DNA from: Hydractinia symbiolongicarpus
Lineage: Eukaryota > Cnidaria > Hydrozoa > Anthoathecata > Hydractiniidae
Reading direction: 5' to 3'
Assembly (NCBI RefSeq): GCF_029227915.1
Contig: NC_079885.1
Span: forward strand, 20,285,001-20,349,000
Length of the DNA stretch: 64,000 nucleotides
Both the position numbers and the translations under genes were made by a program. This document shows, piece after piece, positions 22,300 through 33,087 of this stretch (its first letter is position 1; every line of letters starts with the position of its first letter). The notes beneath the pieces were generated by a model. It ran no database searches. It was not told where the DNA came from and saw only the letters and a program-made list of their open reading frames with translations.

Positions 22300-24690
22300 C
22301 GTTGAACCTTTTAGAGCGCAATGTTTCAGTAAGAAGCGAAATAATCTCATTAAATTCAACAAGTTTCAAAAATTCGTCACTTTAAACATCGTACTCAAGT
22401 GCCATGACCAGGCAGGAAATGTTATCTTTATTACAAACATATATATCAGCGGACATGTCCAATAGCAATTTGACTGCTGCTTGCTCTTTATCTGTAGAAT
22501 TAACATCCTCACCATTTTTCAATAAGAACTTTATAAAATTTATGTCCAATTTTTTCAAAATTGCGTCATGCATAAAACTACTGAAGGGTGAATTTTCCTG
22601 AATAAGAAATTGGGCAAGATCATTAAAACCATTTTCGTATGCTTGATATATGAGTTTACTACAAACCCGAAATATACGTACTTGCCCCGAACTAATATAA
22701 CCTCCTAATCTGTATTTCCGAATAACAGCGAAAGTAGTTCCATCGTGTTTTCTTTTGGAGTGTGGTTTTGTAAAAGCTCAGAAAACATCTTATTGGTTAT
22801 GTGCCCTATGTAAAGGGAATATGGCAACTCTTTAAGAATGTATCTCATGACATTAATGTTTCTAAGTCTTAGTGTCAACAGTAATGGTGATTCTCCCTCT
22901 TTTTTCCTTGATATAAGCATAGATAGTGACCCGGTTGAGCAACGACCTTTTGACACTAGTGCGCGTACATTTCTAATTGACGTGAAATTTAAAATAGCAA
23001 GACGTAAGGGAGAATTTCCATGAAAATCTTTAATCCGCATGTGAGGCATGGCATTTAATAAAATAAGCGTAATCATTTCATGCTTCCGAATTAACGAGAT
23101 GTGTAATGGTGTTTGATTCATAAGGTTTACACAATTATCACCATTAAATTGACCCAGAAACGATTCAACGTTTGGTGTATTATTTGCTGCATTTTTTCAT
23201 ACATGTCAGCTCTGCTTTAAAGAAGAACTTTGACTTCGTTAACACTACAATACTGCGATTCTGCATGTAACAAGCTTTGGCCACTTTTATCTCTAATATC
23301 ATGGCGGATTCCGTTCTTCAGGAGAGAGCACAGAAATTCTTGTTAATAATAGCGTGTTTGCATATCCATGTATTTAAAATAAATTGGCGTCGAGGTCTAA
23401 AGTGGGATCAACTTAAGAATATTCTTCGTAATTTTTTCACAATAATCATCAAAATTTTCAATCTCCACAAAGCCTATAATAAATCAATATTCCATTTCTT
23501 CCTTTGTTTTTTTAGTGCTAAATGAACGGGAATTTCTCCTTGGTTATTTTCCATTGTTAACAACTTTTGATCTTTGCAGGAAGCTAAAATGTGCAGGATG
23601 TGATGAATAAATTTAACGCGCAGTGAGAAACGGAGATGTGAATAAAAACAAAATTGCGGACCACAGCTGGAGCAGAAGTCACCAGTTTAATTGGGATGAG
23701 AAGAAAATCATTGACAGAGAATCCAGAACAACGGCCAGGAAGATTAAAGAAACCATCAACAGTGTAGCACGTAACAAACACATAAACAGCATCTCGTATC
23801 AACTTCCTGAGATTTGGTTACCAGCCCTACAGAAGAAGTAGTTACCTACATCTAGGTCCGAAAATGTTAATTACCGTAATTAACTGCAATTATCAGCTCG
23901 TTTCTGATTGGATAATTTTTATGAATTTCGATCCTCTGCAATTATATAAATACATGCTCAACATCATTTTACTTTGCCCGATGATGGGAGAAGGATCTCC
24001 CGAAACGTCGCCTACTAAACTATCATGTTCAAGAAATGATAAACTTTCCACAATAATATGAATACTGAACAGACAAACCGAAATAATATCTTCAATAATA
24101 AATTTAACGTTGTTAACTTCCACAGCGTTGAGAATGACGTACTGCCTTTATTGTTTTGAATTTTGATAGTTTCCAACCAATTTTTCTTGGAATCAATAGT
24201 ACCTACAAACGCAAATTTAAGTAAATGCATTAACATTCCAAATTTTTGCTGTCTTACCATCATATGAATGGCAGTGTCTCCTAAACTGTTCTGGATATCA
24301 TATTGTGCATTGAATCCAATTAGCATGTACGCGTACTTTAGATCACAATTTTTTAAAGCGAGATGGAATTGCGTGTTACCATTCATATCTTGCTCGTCGA
24401 TGGAATCCCCTAATACGTTTCTTGATTTTAGCATTTTTAAGGCAATGATGTTAGTTGTTTTTGAAGACTTATTTCTCAGATTGTTTGATGTCTTTAGATA
24501 GATTCGAGTGTAGTTCATTTGCATCTGGCAAGTGTTTTAACCATTCTGTAAATGTTGTTTCATTTGAGGATAAATCTATAGCTGATTGGTTTTTACTGTC
24601 TTCCTGCAAAAGATTTGTTACTGCATAATGAAGTGGACTTTTATGGCTGTCATCCGTTTTATTTGCATCTGCTCCATGAAACAAAAGTCA
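22300..24690 (-). pseudogene. Ankyrin-repeat pseudogene, paralog of 26428-29655
   Basis: Broken frames on the minus strand align along the intact ankyrin-RING gene in the same order: DANKTDDSHKSPLHYAV, SLGDTAIHMMVRQQKFGM, MNQTPLHISL, DMSADIYVCNKDNISC and then the block corresponding to GEDVN. Decay includes an internal deletion of about 60 bp near 24620 (a whole half-repeat lost relative to the intact gene), several frameshifts, stop codons and a retroelement insertion. Sequence homology stops near 22300, about where the intact gene reaches 28740, so the C-terminal ankyrins and RING are missing. At the other end homology begins inside the first ankyrin repeats. The copy lies in inverted orientation, with its 5' side facing the 5' side of the intact gene. 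Confidence 0.9.
23619..24109 (+). mobile_element. Penelope-like retroelement 3' fragment
   Basis: A plus-strand frame at 23620-23841 ends in a stop and encodes the C-terminal part of a Penelope-like GIY-YIG endonuclease, with HSWSRSHQFNWDEKKIIDRE, then RKIKET and LPEIWLPAL. A 3' untranslated part follows with a hairpin GGGAGAAGGATCTCCC just before GAAACGTCGC, as is common in this class. The insertion interrupts the ankyrin pseudogene. The 13 bases AATAAATTTAACG occur at both edges (23606-23618 and 24097-24109), and the intact paralog has that site once. It is strongly 5'-truncated and inactive. Confidence 0.88.
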
Positions 24691-24734
24691 TGGTCAACTA
24701 ATTATGGTTACAAATTTACAATCTGCGATAACTT

Positions 24735-25221
24735 TACGATCTTAAGATAATTTTATTATCTTAAGATAATTTTACGTTCTTAAAATAATTTCATAAAAAG
24801 TGTTCATTTAACTTGATGGCTACATTCGTCTTTATTCAGTGCAACCGTAATGGCTGATGAAGACAGTAAGTACCATGATGATGAGGTGAATTAGCGATAT
24901 ATATATGAATTAAGCCGAATCTCCACTGGACGATATTAGCGACGATTTTTGTGACGAAAAGCAGAAACCAATTCAACTGTACGTTATGACGAAAATCGCG
25001 ACGTTATGACGATCGTCGTAAAAAAAATCGTTCCGTGGAGATTCGCCCTTAATTAGTCATATATTAGTCATTATATTTTATTTTTCTTACTACAGGGGAT
25101 GTGTTGATTGTGGATTACTTCTACAAGGGATACTCGTATCAAGAAATTACACATTGTTTAACTGGAATTCATGGGATAGTTATCAGGTATCTGCAGATCG
25201 TAAAATTATCTTAAGATCGTA
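24735..25221 (+). mobile_element. Deleted DNA transposon with 21-bp perfect TIR
   Basis: TACGATCTTAAGATAATTTTA at 24735-24755 is matched by its exact reverse complement at 25201-25221. Inside, an ATG at 24850 opens a 12-codon exon (MADEDSKYHDDE) ending at a GTGAAT donor. After an intron holding a nested MITE, an exon from 25096 reads in the same phase into VDYFYKGYSYQEITHCLTG followed by IHGIVI. This resembles the helix-turn-helix start of integrase-core genes found in many invertebrate transposons. The frame then runs into the right terminal repeat, so the catalytic core has been deleted. Confidence 0.65.
24914..25048. mobile_element. 135-bp MITE flanked by TTAA
   Basis: The ends GCCGAATCTCCACTGGACGAT and GTTCCGTGGAGATTCGCCC are imperfect inverted repeats, and TTAA lies directly outside both (24910-24913 and 25049-25052). 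TTAA targets are typical of piggyBac-type elements. It is non-coding and nested in the intron of the 24735-25221 transposon, so it arrived later. Confidence 0.75.
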
Positions 25222-25448
25222 GAAATTATCTTATCTAATAAACACGCTGTAATCTAAAAAGGATTTTCCCCGGCATGACTAATCACACAATAAGGAAATT
25301 TTAAGACTTATGTTAAGAAGTATGATTACTTAATGATACCCTAATAGTTGTTTACAGATCGATTATCCTTCATTTTTCGAAGTATATATTTCCCTTTCTT
25401 TTTTTTCATTTATAAAGAAGTGTCGTATAATACAAGTATGTATAAAAG

Positions 25449-25537
25449 ACAGACAAACAAACAAACAAACAAACAAACAAACAAACAAACAAACAAACAA
25501 ACAAACAAACAAACAAACAAACAAACAAACAAACAAA
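25449..25537. repeat. (CAAA)n tetranucleotide array
   Basis: About twenty near-perfect CAAA units in the spacer between the ankyrin pseudogene and the intact gene. They translate as a Thr-Asn-Lys-Gln run that is not a protein. Confidence 0.95.
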
Positions 25538-26427
25538 AAATCTCATATAGTATTTAAGAACACTAGTCGGTAGCCTGTGGAAGATTCCATAGGGGAACGC
25601 TGTCGGTCAAATCTCCCACAACGCTGAATCCCTGCCGCCTGTTAACATAGATTTAACTTGGACGAAGGTTGCTACTATGATTATAAGGGAGTTTTCAATT
25701 ACAAAGCCCCAGATTTTAAACTGGGTAGCAGACAGACAGACAGAGAGTGCGAGTGTTATAATATAGATTTTGTACGAATATTTTAAGTATATTTGCAACG
25801 TGATATAAACACATGTAGCTACTAATGAAATACATTAATCATTTTCAAGGGTTTTCCCAACTTTTTAAAATATTTCCCTTTACTGTCAATAAAAATTATT
25901 GATTTAATTTTGTCATGTAACTGACCTTTTAACCCTTAACTCGGAAGTGACGTCTATTAGTCATAACTCATGGTCACTCAACTTTGAGATATCAAGACGG
26001 GGATCATGCCAAAGAGAATCGAATTTACCATCTGATAAGTTTAACCAAACGTGAGGCAGGGCATGGCCAGAAATCGGGTTCAAAGTTGAAAAATTGTCGG
26101 CGAAACTTCAGGGCTTTCGAAAAAACGGTGTATGGTAAAAAGGGTTAAAGTCGCTGGTGTTAACAAGCTAATTTAAAAATCAATAAATCTTAGTTATGCG
26201 TACGAAAAATATATATTTTTCTTTACTGAGTAGCATGCTACTACAGGGTTCATATGTAATTGATAGTCCTTTTCACGGAAGCATAATAGTTATAATTTTC
26301 TTGAAATTAAAACTTGATGTTAATTACACAATTAAAAACATTTCTCAATTATATATACATTGCCAACAACAGTCAGAATACAAAAAGAGTTTATAATGTG
26401 TATGCACGAACATAAAATTTCAGCGAA

Positions 26428-29400
26428 ATGTGGCAAATGACAAGTCTGTATAGCTCACTCTCAACTTTGACAGACCAAACAAAGCTTCACACAGAAACCT
26501 ATTTAAAAAGCACTGACGAACAAAAAAATGCAATTCAAAAAAAATTGCTAAACGCTGTTTATAAGAATGATTTAATATATCTAACGAAAACGTTTTATTA
26601 CACCAACGAATTATTGGATTCTTTTATTGGTGGAAAGACTTTGCTATGTTCGGCTGTGCAGAAAAATAAATATGATATTGTTAAATTGCTGTTATTTAAT
26701 GGAGCAAACCCAAACAAAATGGATGACAGCCATACAAGTCCACTTCATTATGCAGTAACAACACCAAATAATAAAATAACAGCTACATTATTGCGCTATG
26801 GAGCAAATCCTTTGCAGAAAGACAGTAAAAACCAATCAGCAATAGATTTATCCTCAAATGAGAGAACATTTACAAAATGTTTAAAACACTTGCCAGATGC
26901 GCATACAGTACCCAAAGATATTCTATCTAAGGATCTACAACAGGCTGAGAAATCAGCCTTTAGGAGAGCTCTAAGAGAACGAAACACTGGTGCCCTAAAA
27001 ATACTTAAATCAAGGAACCTCGCAAAGGATTTTGAAGTTGACACCAAAGATTTAAACAGCAACACAAAACTTCATCTTGCCTTAGAAAGTCGTGACTATA
27101 AGTATGCGCACATACTAATTGGATTCAATGCTAGATGCGATCTACAGAACAGTTTAGGAGACACTGCCATTCATATGATGGTAAGACAGCAGAAATTTGG
27201 AATGTTAATGCATTTATATAAATTGGCGTTTAAAAGTGCTACCGATTCTCAAAAAATGTGGTTGGACATTATCAAAATTCAAAACAATAAAGGTAATACG
27301 TCATTACACGAAGCTGTGGAAGTTAATAACGTTAAATTTATTTATCACATTCTACACGTTTTAGTTTCCTGCAAAGATCAAAAGCTGTTAACAACGGAAA
27401 ACAACCAAGGTGAAAGTCCGGTTCATTTAGCACTAAAAACACAAAAGATGAAATGGACTGTTGCCTTATTTAAAGTGTTTGTGGAGATTGAGAATTTTGA
27501 TAATCATTTTGAAAAAGTTATGAAGAATATTATGCATTTAATTCCCCTTTGGACCTCGACGCCTATATATTCTCAGTACATAGAGAAGGTAATTGATCAA
27601 GAAATGCAATACGCGATCTGCAAACATGCTATTGTAAGCCAGGACTTCTCCTCTCTTGACTATCTCTTAAAAAACGGAATTCGATACGACATTGAAGATT
27701 ACACCGGCAAAAACTTATTACATGTGGCAGCGCAATATGGCAGCGTTAGAGTAATTAAAGTCCTTCTTGAACACGGAGCTGCGGTGTATAAAAAGAATAG
27801 AAAAACAGGTGATTTCGCTTTACATTACGCTGCATCAACCAATACAACAGACGTTGTGACATTTCTTTCGCAATTCAATAATAAAACGTGCTATGTAAAC
27901 TTGATGAATCAAACACCTTTACACAATGCTTTAAGTCAGAAACGTGTTGCCATTGCGTCCATTTTAATAAAAGCTATGCCTAATTTGTTGATTAAAGATA
28001 TGAATGGAAACAACCCCTTACACCTGGCCATTGCAAATTTTACGTCAATTAAGAATGTGAGCCAACTTATGTCAACAGTTGGTTCAATCAAGTTACTTAC
28101 ATCACAAAACAAAAAAGGAGAATCGCCATTATTGCTAGCATTAAAATGTAGAAACAATAATCTCATTAAATGCATACTTAATAAATTGCCACATTTTTCT
28201 TACACGCAGTACGTAACTGATGAAATGTTTTGTGAGCTTTTAAAAGACCACACTCCAAGAAGAAACACGGTGCATTTTCTTAGGTTTTTATTTAAAGAAT
28301 ACAAAGTTAGAGGTAATAAATGGATAGGCCAAACACGAATCTTTCAGGTTTCCAGTACCCTCATCTATCAATCGTACAAATACGGTTTTAATGACCTTGC
28401 CCAATTCCTTATTCAGGAAAATTCCGCCTTCAAGAGTTTTATGCATGACGCAATTTTGAATAAAATGGATAAAAACTTTATCAAGTTTTTACTTGCAAAT
28501 GGCGAGGATGTTAATTGCACAGATAGTGAAAACGAAACAGCACTACATAACGCAATAAAAGCCAAAGACCAAGAAACAGTCAAATTGCTATTGGACATGT
28601 CCGCTGATATATATGTTTGTAATAAAGATAACATTTCTTGCATGGTCATGGCACTTGAGTACGATGTTTTAAGTGACGAATTTTTGAAACTTGTTGAATT
28701 AAATAAAATTACTCCGCTTCTTACAGAAGCTTTACGTTCTAATTGCTACTATGCAACAGATTGTTTCCTTAATCTTTTGAAGAAACATTCAATAACTATT
28801 GAAAGTCTCAGTCTTACTGAAGCAATTAAAGCTTATGATGACACAGAAGAAAGCAAAAACCAACTAAACCGATTATTACTGCTTGTCGATGTTAACGTGC
28901 CTGACAAAAATGGGGAGCTGCCTTTAAACGTTGCAGTTAAGCTGAATAAAAAGCATGTTGTTGATACTTTATGTAAGAATGATGCTTCTATAAATATATC
29001 AGATTGCGATGGGTTCAGTCCTATTGATTACGCTATACAGGCAAACGATCAAGCGTTGACTAAACTTTTCTTGTTAAGTTTGGAAGAAGGCAGTCGATGT
29101 GTCAATTCAAAAGGTAATACTTTGTTGCATTCAATGATCGAACATAGTAATAACGAAATGCTCTTCCAGCTATATGGTAATCCTGAATTTATTCAGCATT
29201 ACGATCATATCAACGTCAATGCAGCAAACATTTACGGAAACACACCACTTGATTTGGCGTTACTGATGGAGAATGATTTTGCGTTAAACTTTCTTCTGTT
29301 CTTAGAAGCCGACGCAAGTATATCAACAAAAAACACGAAAAAACTTATCTACATATTTAAAAACGATCTTGATGAAACTATCCTTAAAATGGTCAAGACA

Positions 29401-29655
29401 TTGCTAGAGAAAAGAGAAGACATAGCCGAGATATTTTTTGAAGACGTGGAGTGTCCTATTTGCACTGATCTTCCTCAAGAAATGTACGCATGCGTGAACG
29501 GCCATGCTATTTGTGGACAATGCGCAAAACAACCGAGCATAGAAAACTGTCCAATGTGTCGAGTTCCCTTTAAAGGAAATTGCACACGTAGCATTGAACA
29601 CGTAGGGAAGATTTTCAAAGCGATGTTGACTCACCTTCAGAAAAAAGACTTATAG
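26428..29655 (+). CDS. Ankyrin-repeat protein with C-terminal RING
   Basis: One uninterrupted exon encodes 1075 aa. Around sixteen ankyrin-type repeats can be picked out by their TPLH-like turns, from TLLCSAV (about 71) through SPLHYAV, TAIHMMV, TSLHEAV, NLLHVAA, TPLHNAL, NPLHLAI and TALHNAI to TPLDLAL (about 940). Residues 1009-1044 form a C3HC4 RING: CPIC, then C, H, C, C and finally CPMC. The H and its context (VNGHAICGQC) are closest to SIAH-type RINGs. By family knowledge this predicts a cytosolic E3 ubiquitin ligase whose ankyrins choose the substrate; the substrate is unknown. TTTCAG ends four bases before the ATG, so an untranslated upstream exon is likely. A long intronless ORF beside a dead inverted copy suggests a duplicating, perhaps retrocopied, family. 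Confidence 0.92.
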   Translation: MWQMTSLYSSLSTLTDQTKLHTETYLKSTDEQKNAIQKKLLNAVYKNDLIYLTKTFYYTNELLDSFIGGKTLLCSAVQKNKYDIVKLLLFNGANPNKMDDSHTSPLHYAVTTPNNKITATLLRYGANPLQKDSKNQSAIDLSSNERTFTKCLKHLPDAHTVPKDILSKDLQQAEKSAFRRALRERNTGALKILKSRNLAKDFEVDTKDLNSNTKLHLALESRDYKYAHILIGFNARCDLQNSLGDTAIHMMVRQQKFGMLMHLYKLAFKSATDSQKMWLDIIKIQNNKGNTSLHEAVEVNNVKFIYHILHVLVSCKDQKLLTTENNQGESPVHLALKTQKMKWTVALFKVFVEIENFDNHFEKVMKNIMHLIPLWTSTPIYSQYIEKVIDQEMQYAICKHAIVSQDFSSLDYLLKNGIRYDIEDYTGKNLLHVAAQYGSVRVIKVLLEHGAAVYKKNRKTGDFALHYAASTNTTDVVTFLSQFNNKTCYVNLMNQTPLHNALSQKRVAIASILIKAMPNLLIKDMNGNNPLHLAIANFTSIKNVSQLMSTVGSIKLLTSQNKKGESPLLLALKCRNNNLIKCILNKLPHFSYTQYVTDEMFCELLKDHTPRRNTVHFLRFLFKEYKVRGNKWIGQTRIFQVSSTLIYQSYKYGFNDLAQFLIQENSAFKSFMHDAILNKMDKNFIKFLLANGEDVNCTDSENETALHNAIKAKDQETVKLLLDMSADIYVCNKDNISCMVMALEYDVLSDEFLKLVELNKITPLLTEALRSNCYYATDCFLNLLKKHSITIESLSLTEAIKAYDDTEESKNQLNRLLLLVDVNVPDKNGELPLNVAVKLNKKHVVDTLCKNDASINISDCDGFSPIDYAIQANDQALTKLFLLSLEEGSRCVNSKGNTLLHSMIEHSNNEMLFQLYGNPEFIQHYDHINVNAANIYGNTPLDLALLMENDFALNFLLFLEADASISTKNTKKLIYIFKNDLDETILKMVKTLLEKREDIAEIFFEDVECPICTDLPQEMYACVNGHAICGQCAKQPSIENCPMCRVPFKGNCTRSIEHVGKIFKAMLTHLQKKDL

Positions 29656-32600
29656 TAATGTTTCACCTTAATCTTTTTGTATTCTTTAACTTTCTATTAT
29701 TTTTAACTCGCTGGTACTAGTATTCCAGTTGTCTGTGTTTTTCTTCCTACACGAAGAAGTATCTGCAGTATCCAAACTGCTCATAACAAAATGAATTATA
29801 TAAGACATGCTGCAAAGAACGAGGTCAGAATTGTAAAAAAGTATCTACGCGCTGAGGGAGTTATAAAAAGTTTTTTTAAAAGAACATTACAGTATACTCG
29901 CGTTAAGTCGGACCCTGGTTTAGTGGGACTCCCAAATATTTGAGAATAAATTTCTCGGGCCCTTGAACTTCCTTACTAAACCAAAGCAAAAATACTTCAC
30001 TTAAGTGAGATTCCGAGTGAGATCTTCGTAAAGTGGGGAGCTTCGTAAAGTGGGGCCCTTTTTTACGGTCCCTTGAGCAAAAATGTCGTCAATGAGTTAA
30101 AAATAAGCTTTTGTTGCTGTCTGTAAGCCACGGACAGTAAAGGAATGTTAGAAGGTGACAAAAATCGAAAAATAATTTCAAAATCAATTACGAAAAATAC
30201 AAGGTATTAAAAGAAGTTCAAAAATTCTCGATAAGTGGGACATTTTAACCTTTTTTAAAAAAGTCTCAGTTGGATGGAGATTCGGACGAATTTTCACGGT
30301 CCCTGAGTGTGCTACTCAACGCAAGTGTACTGCACTTGAATTTATCATGATAATATGAAGCTGCGACTAATGTTGTAAAAATTTTTTTTCTTGTCACGAC
30401 GGTTAAAATCTTCGGATTTACAGTTGTCATTTTTTTCCACCGAGAAATATTTCTGGAGGTTGATTGAAACGGTGAATGTTATATTCGTCAAGTTATTGTT
30501 AATTCCAAAAGATAAAGTTATGCAAATTTGTCTATAGCCAATGTGTAAGATATTGAAATGAGGATGTGATGCTATTTGGATATTAAGAATATTTATCTAC
30601 ATATTTATAAGGCACCCTGCATGAAGCAATTTAACTTTCAAAACAGTTTCGCTGTTGCCAAACAAGGTGATTCCTATGTTTAGACGTTAAATGTTGCGTT
30701 TGCTATATGTAATTTGAAGAACAATTTTTTGTATATAAAAAGCAACAAATAAATTCTATGCTCTCTCTGTGTCTGAAAACTTTCTATAATCTGAAACCGG
30801 GGAAGGAGTATAAATGTCAATCTAGCTAGTAACGTACACACTATAAAAGGGGACCTGCTTTACATACCTTTTTTTACCTTTAATGTCCTTTTTAACGACG
30901 TTCGTGTCAATGGCTTGACCGCCTTTAATGGTTTTGGTTGTTACCTCTCTGTACTTACAGCATTTAAATCTACAAAAAGGTCGTTCATATTTTATCGTAT
31001 TCCATGTTGCAAGAGAGCGTGACGATTTAGGCATTGTACCATGTCTTTTTATTTCCCTAGAGCGTTTTTACCTAAAGGGTGTATTAACTTGTGTGATAAA
31101 GCTAAATAAATATCACAGTCAACTGTCAAACAAAAGCGATTAACCCGTGATTGTATCATAAAATATCTTTGGGGTGTACCTTTTAACCATCCGTGCAAGA
31201 TCTTTGTTCCCCTCTAAAATAAGTAAAACTTGAGAACAGATTGCAAGATATTCTGGCAAGTTGCAAGCAAAATTGTCGTACCTTTCAGCATCGCATTTTC
31301 TGTCCTAAATTTAGAAGTTGAATATGTTTGGCCAAAATCTAAGTTACTGTTTGAAAGTGAGAAAAAATCTGTTTGATTTGTTGAGAAAAAGTAAATTAAA
31401 ATCAAGTATTGACAAATGCTGCATATTTTGAAACACCATGAGAAACAATGAATCGCACAAAGAAAATTTGAAATCAAATTTCTTTGGTCTTTAAAAACAC
31501 AGGTAATATTACAAATCTTGACTTTAAAAAATTCTTTTTTGATATTTGATCCAACTAATTCAGGAGTTTGGTTTTTAAATGTTGTGTTTTCTTGTCTAAG
31601 GATACAGTCAGACTTGTCTATACTCGAACTCTAACGGCTATTTTCCACTCCAATGAAATTTTGCTTTCTCTGTTTATAGGTTATCTTGAATTTTGGATTT
31701 AAATCGAGTTAAAGAAGTTTAAGTGAGAGTTACATCGGCAAAAGTGAAGTTACTGATGTTTCAACATAGAAATGAACTCAAAAATAGCATCTTAGTTGGC
31801 TAAACAATACCAAACTTTAGCTTAATCACTTCATTAGTTTAGGAATATTTCTTTAGGAAACTGAAGTTTGTTTATAACAACAGTCGCTCTGTTTTTAAAA
31901 TGTGGTTCATTGAAACAATTTTATTTTGTGTAGCTGAAAACATCGGAGCGTATAGGGTAAATAGAGAAAGTTTATCGGATGGAATAACTTTATGGCACCA
32001 TTGTTAAGCGGTAAAGAAGTACGTGAACAAATAAGGACCTTTAAAACTTCAATATCTCTGGTTTTTTAAAAAAGGAAGTGTAACAGAATTTTTTTGATGA
32101 TTAAATTCTTTCATTTTCTATGTAAAAAGGCATGCGTCATTTGTTATTTTTTGACAGCTGTCATCTTTTGACAGCTACATTCTCGTCTTTTTAATTGCAA
32201 TTTATTTGTATTGTATATAGCTTAACTGGCGTTGCATTAATGCAATGAATATCTATATGTATTTACATGCCGAGTAATTTTTTGTGTTGAGTGGAGACAC
32301 GGTAATTAAAAGTAATCGGGATAATTAAAACACGTTGGAATGACGGCAATATATTTATTAGTAATGTGAGGGAAAATCCTTTGGGGATTATAGCTAGGGT
32401 ATGTACCGTTTCTCGAAAACAACAACATCAGCAAATTCTGCTTCCGTGTTTGTTTGTTTTTTTGTGAAAAATATAATATGCATTATATTTGTCAAAAAAA
32501 CTTTGAAGTGCGTTTCCACAAGTCAGCTTCGTTAGATCAAAACTCTTGAAATGTGTTGACGTCAGCAAGGTCATTTCTTTACAAACTTGGGGACCTTTAT

Positions 32601-33087
32601 GGTCGACGACGTTGGTTTTACCATATTGCCAAGCTAAAGAGTGCAACTAGTAGGTGTTTAGCGCTGTCCATCAGGATGCGCATTCGCAAAAGTAGCAATT
32701 TCGCAGTCTGTGGGTTAAGGACCTTTGATCGCCTAATGCTTTCGGCTATTTTTGTAGAACAGCGGAAAACTGCCTAGTCTACAACATCGTTAAATATAGT
32801 ACCCAGTAAGATTAAATTAAAAAGTCGCATCTGAAAGGCAAATTAGCTTCAAACCTAAGGATAGACTTGATAAGATCTAAGATTTCCTTCAACTTCGTAG
32901 AGAAAAAAACTTTCTAACCAAACATGTTTCTAATGTTAGTGAAAAATGAGCCTTAGTAAAGGCTCGTTTTCACACGCTATCAAATATACTCGCAAGCTTT
33001 TGCGCAATAGCAAAAACAATCATTAAAAAGAACGAGATTGAAGGATTATAATTTTTTTAAAGTCTATCTAAACATCTGAACAATACA
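29656..33087. other. Intergenic stretch
   Basis: It holds a short ankyrin-like open piece just after the gene (MNYIRHAAKNEVRIVKKYL, 29791-29847), which runs without a stop into a MITE at 29890-30332. AATAAA near 30748 is the nearest clear polyadenylation-like signal for the ankyrin gene. No other gene was recognised. Confidence 0.4.
29890..30332. mobile_element. pogo-like MITE
   Basis: The ends CAGTATACTCGCGTTAAGTC and, inverted, CTACTCAACGCAAGTGTACTG match at about 16 of 22 positions, and both start with the CAG typical of pogo-like elements. TA precedes the left end; the right flank reads CA, so the duplication has mutated. It is 443 bp long with no open frame. Internal GTAAAGTGGGG repeats (near 30030-30058) occur twice. 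Confidence 0.6.
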
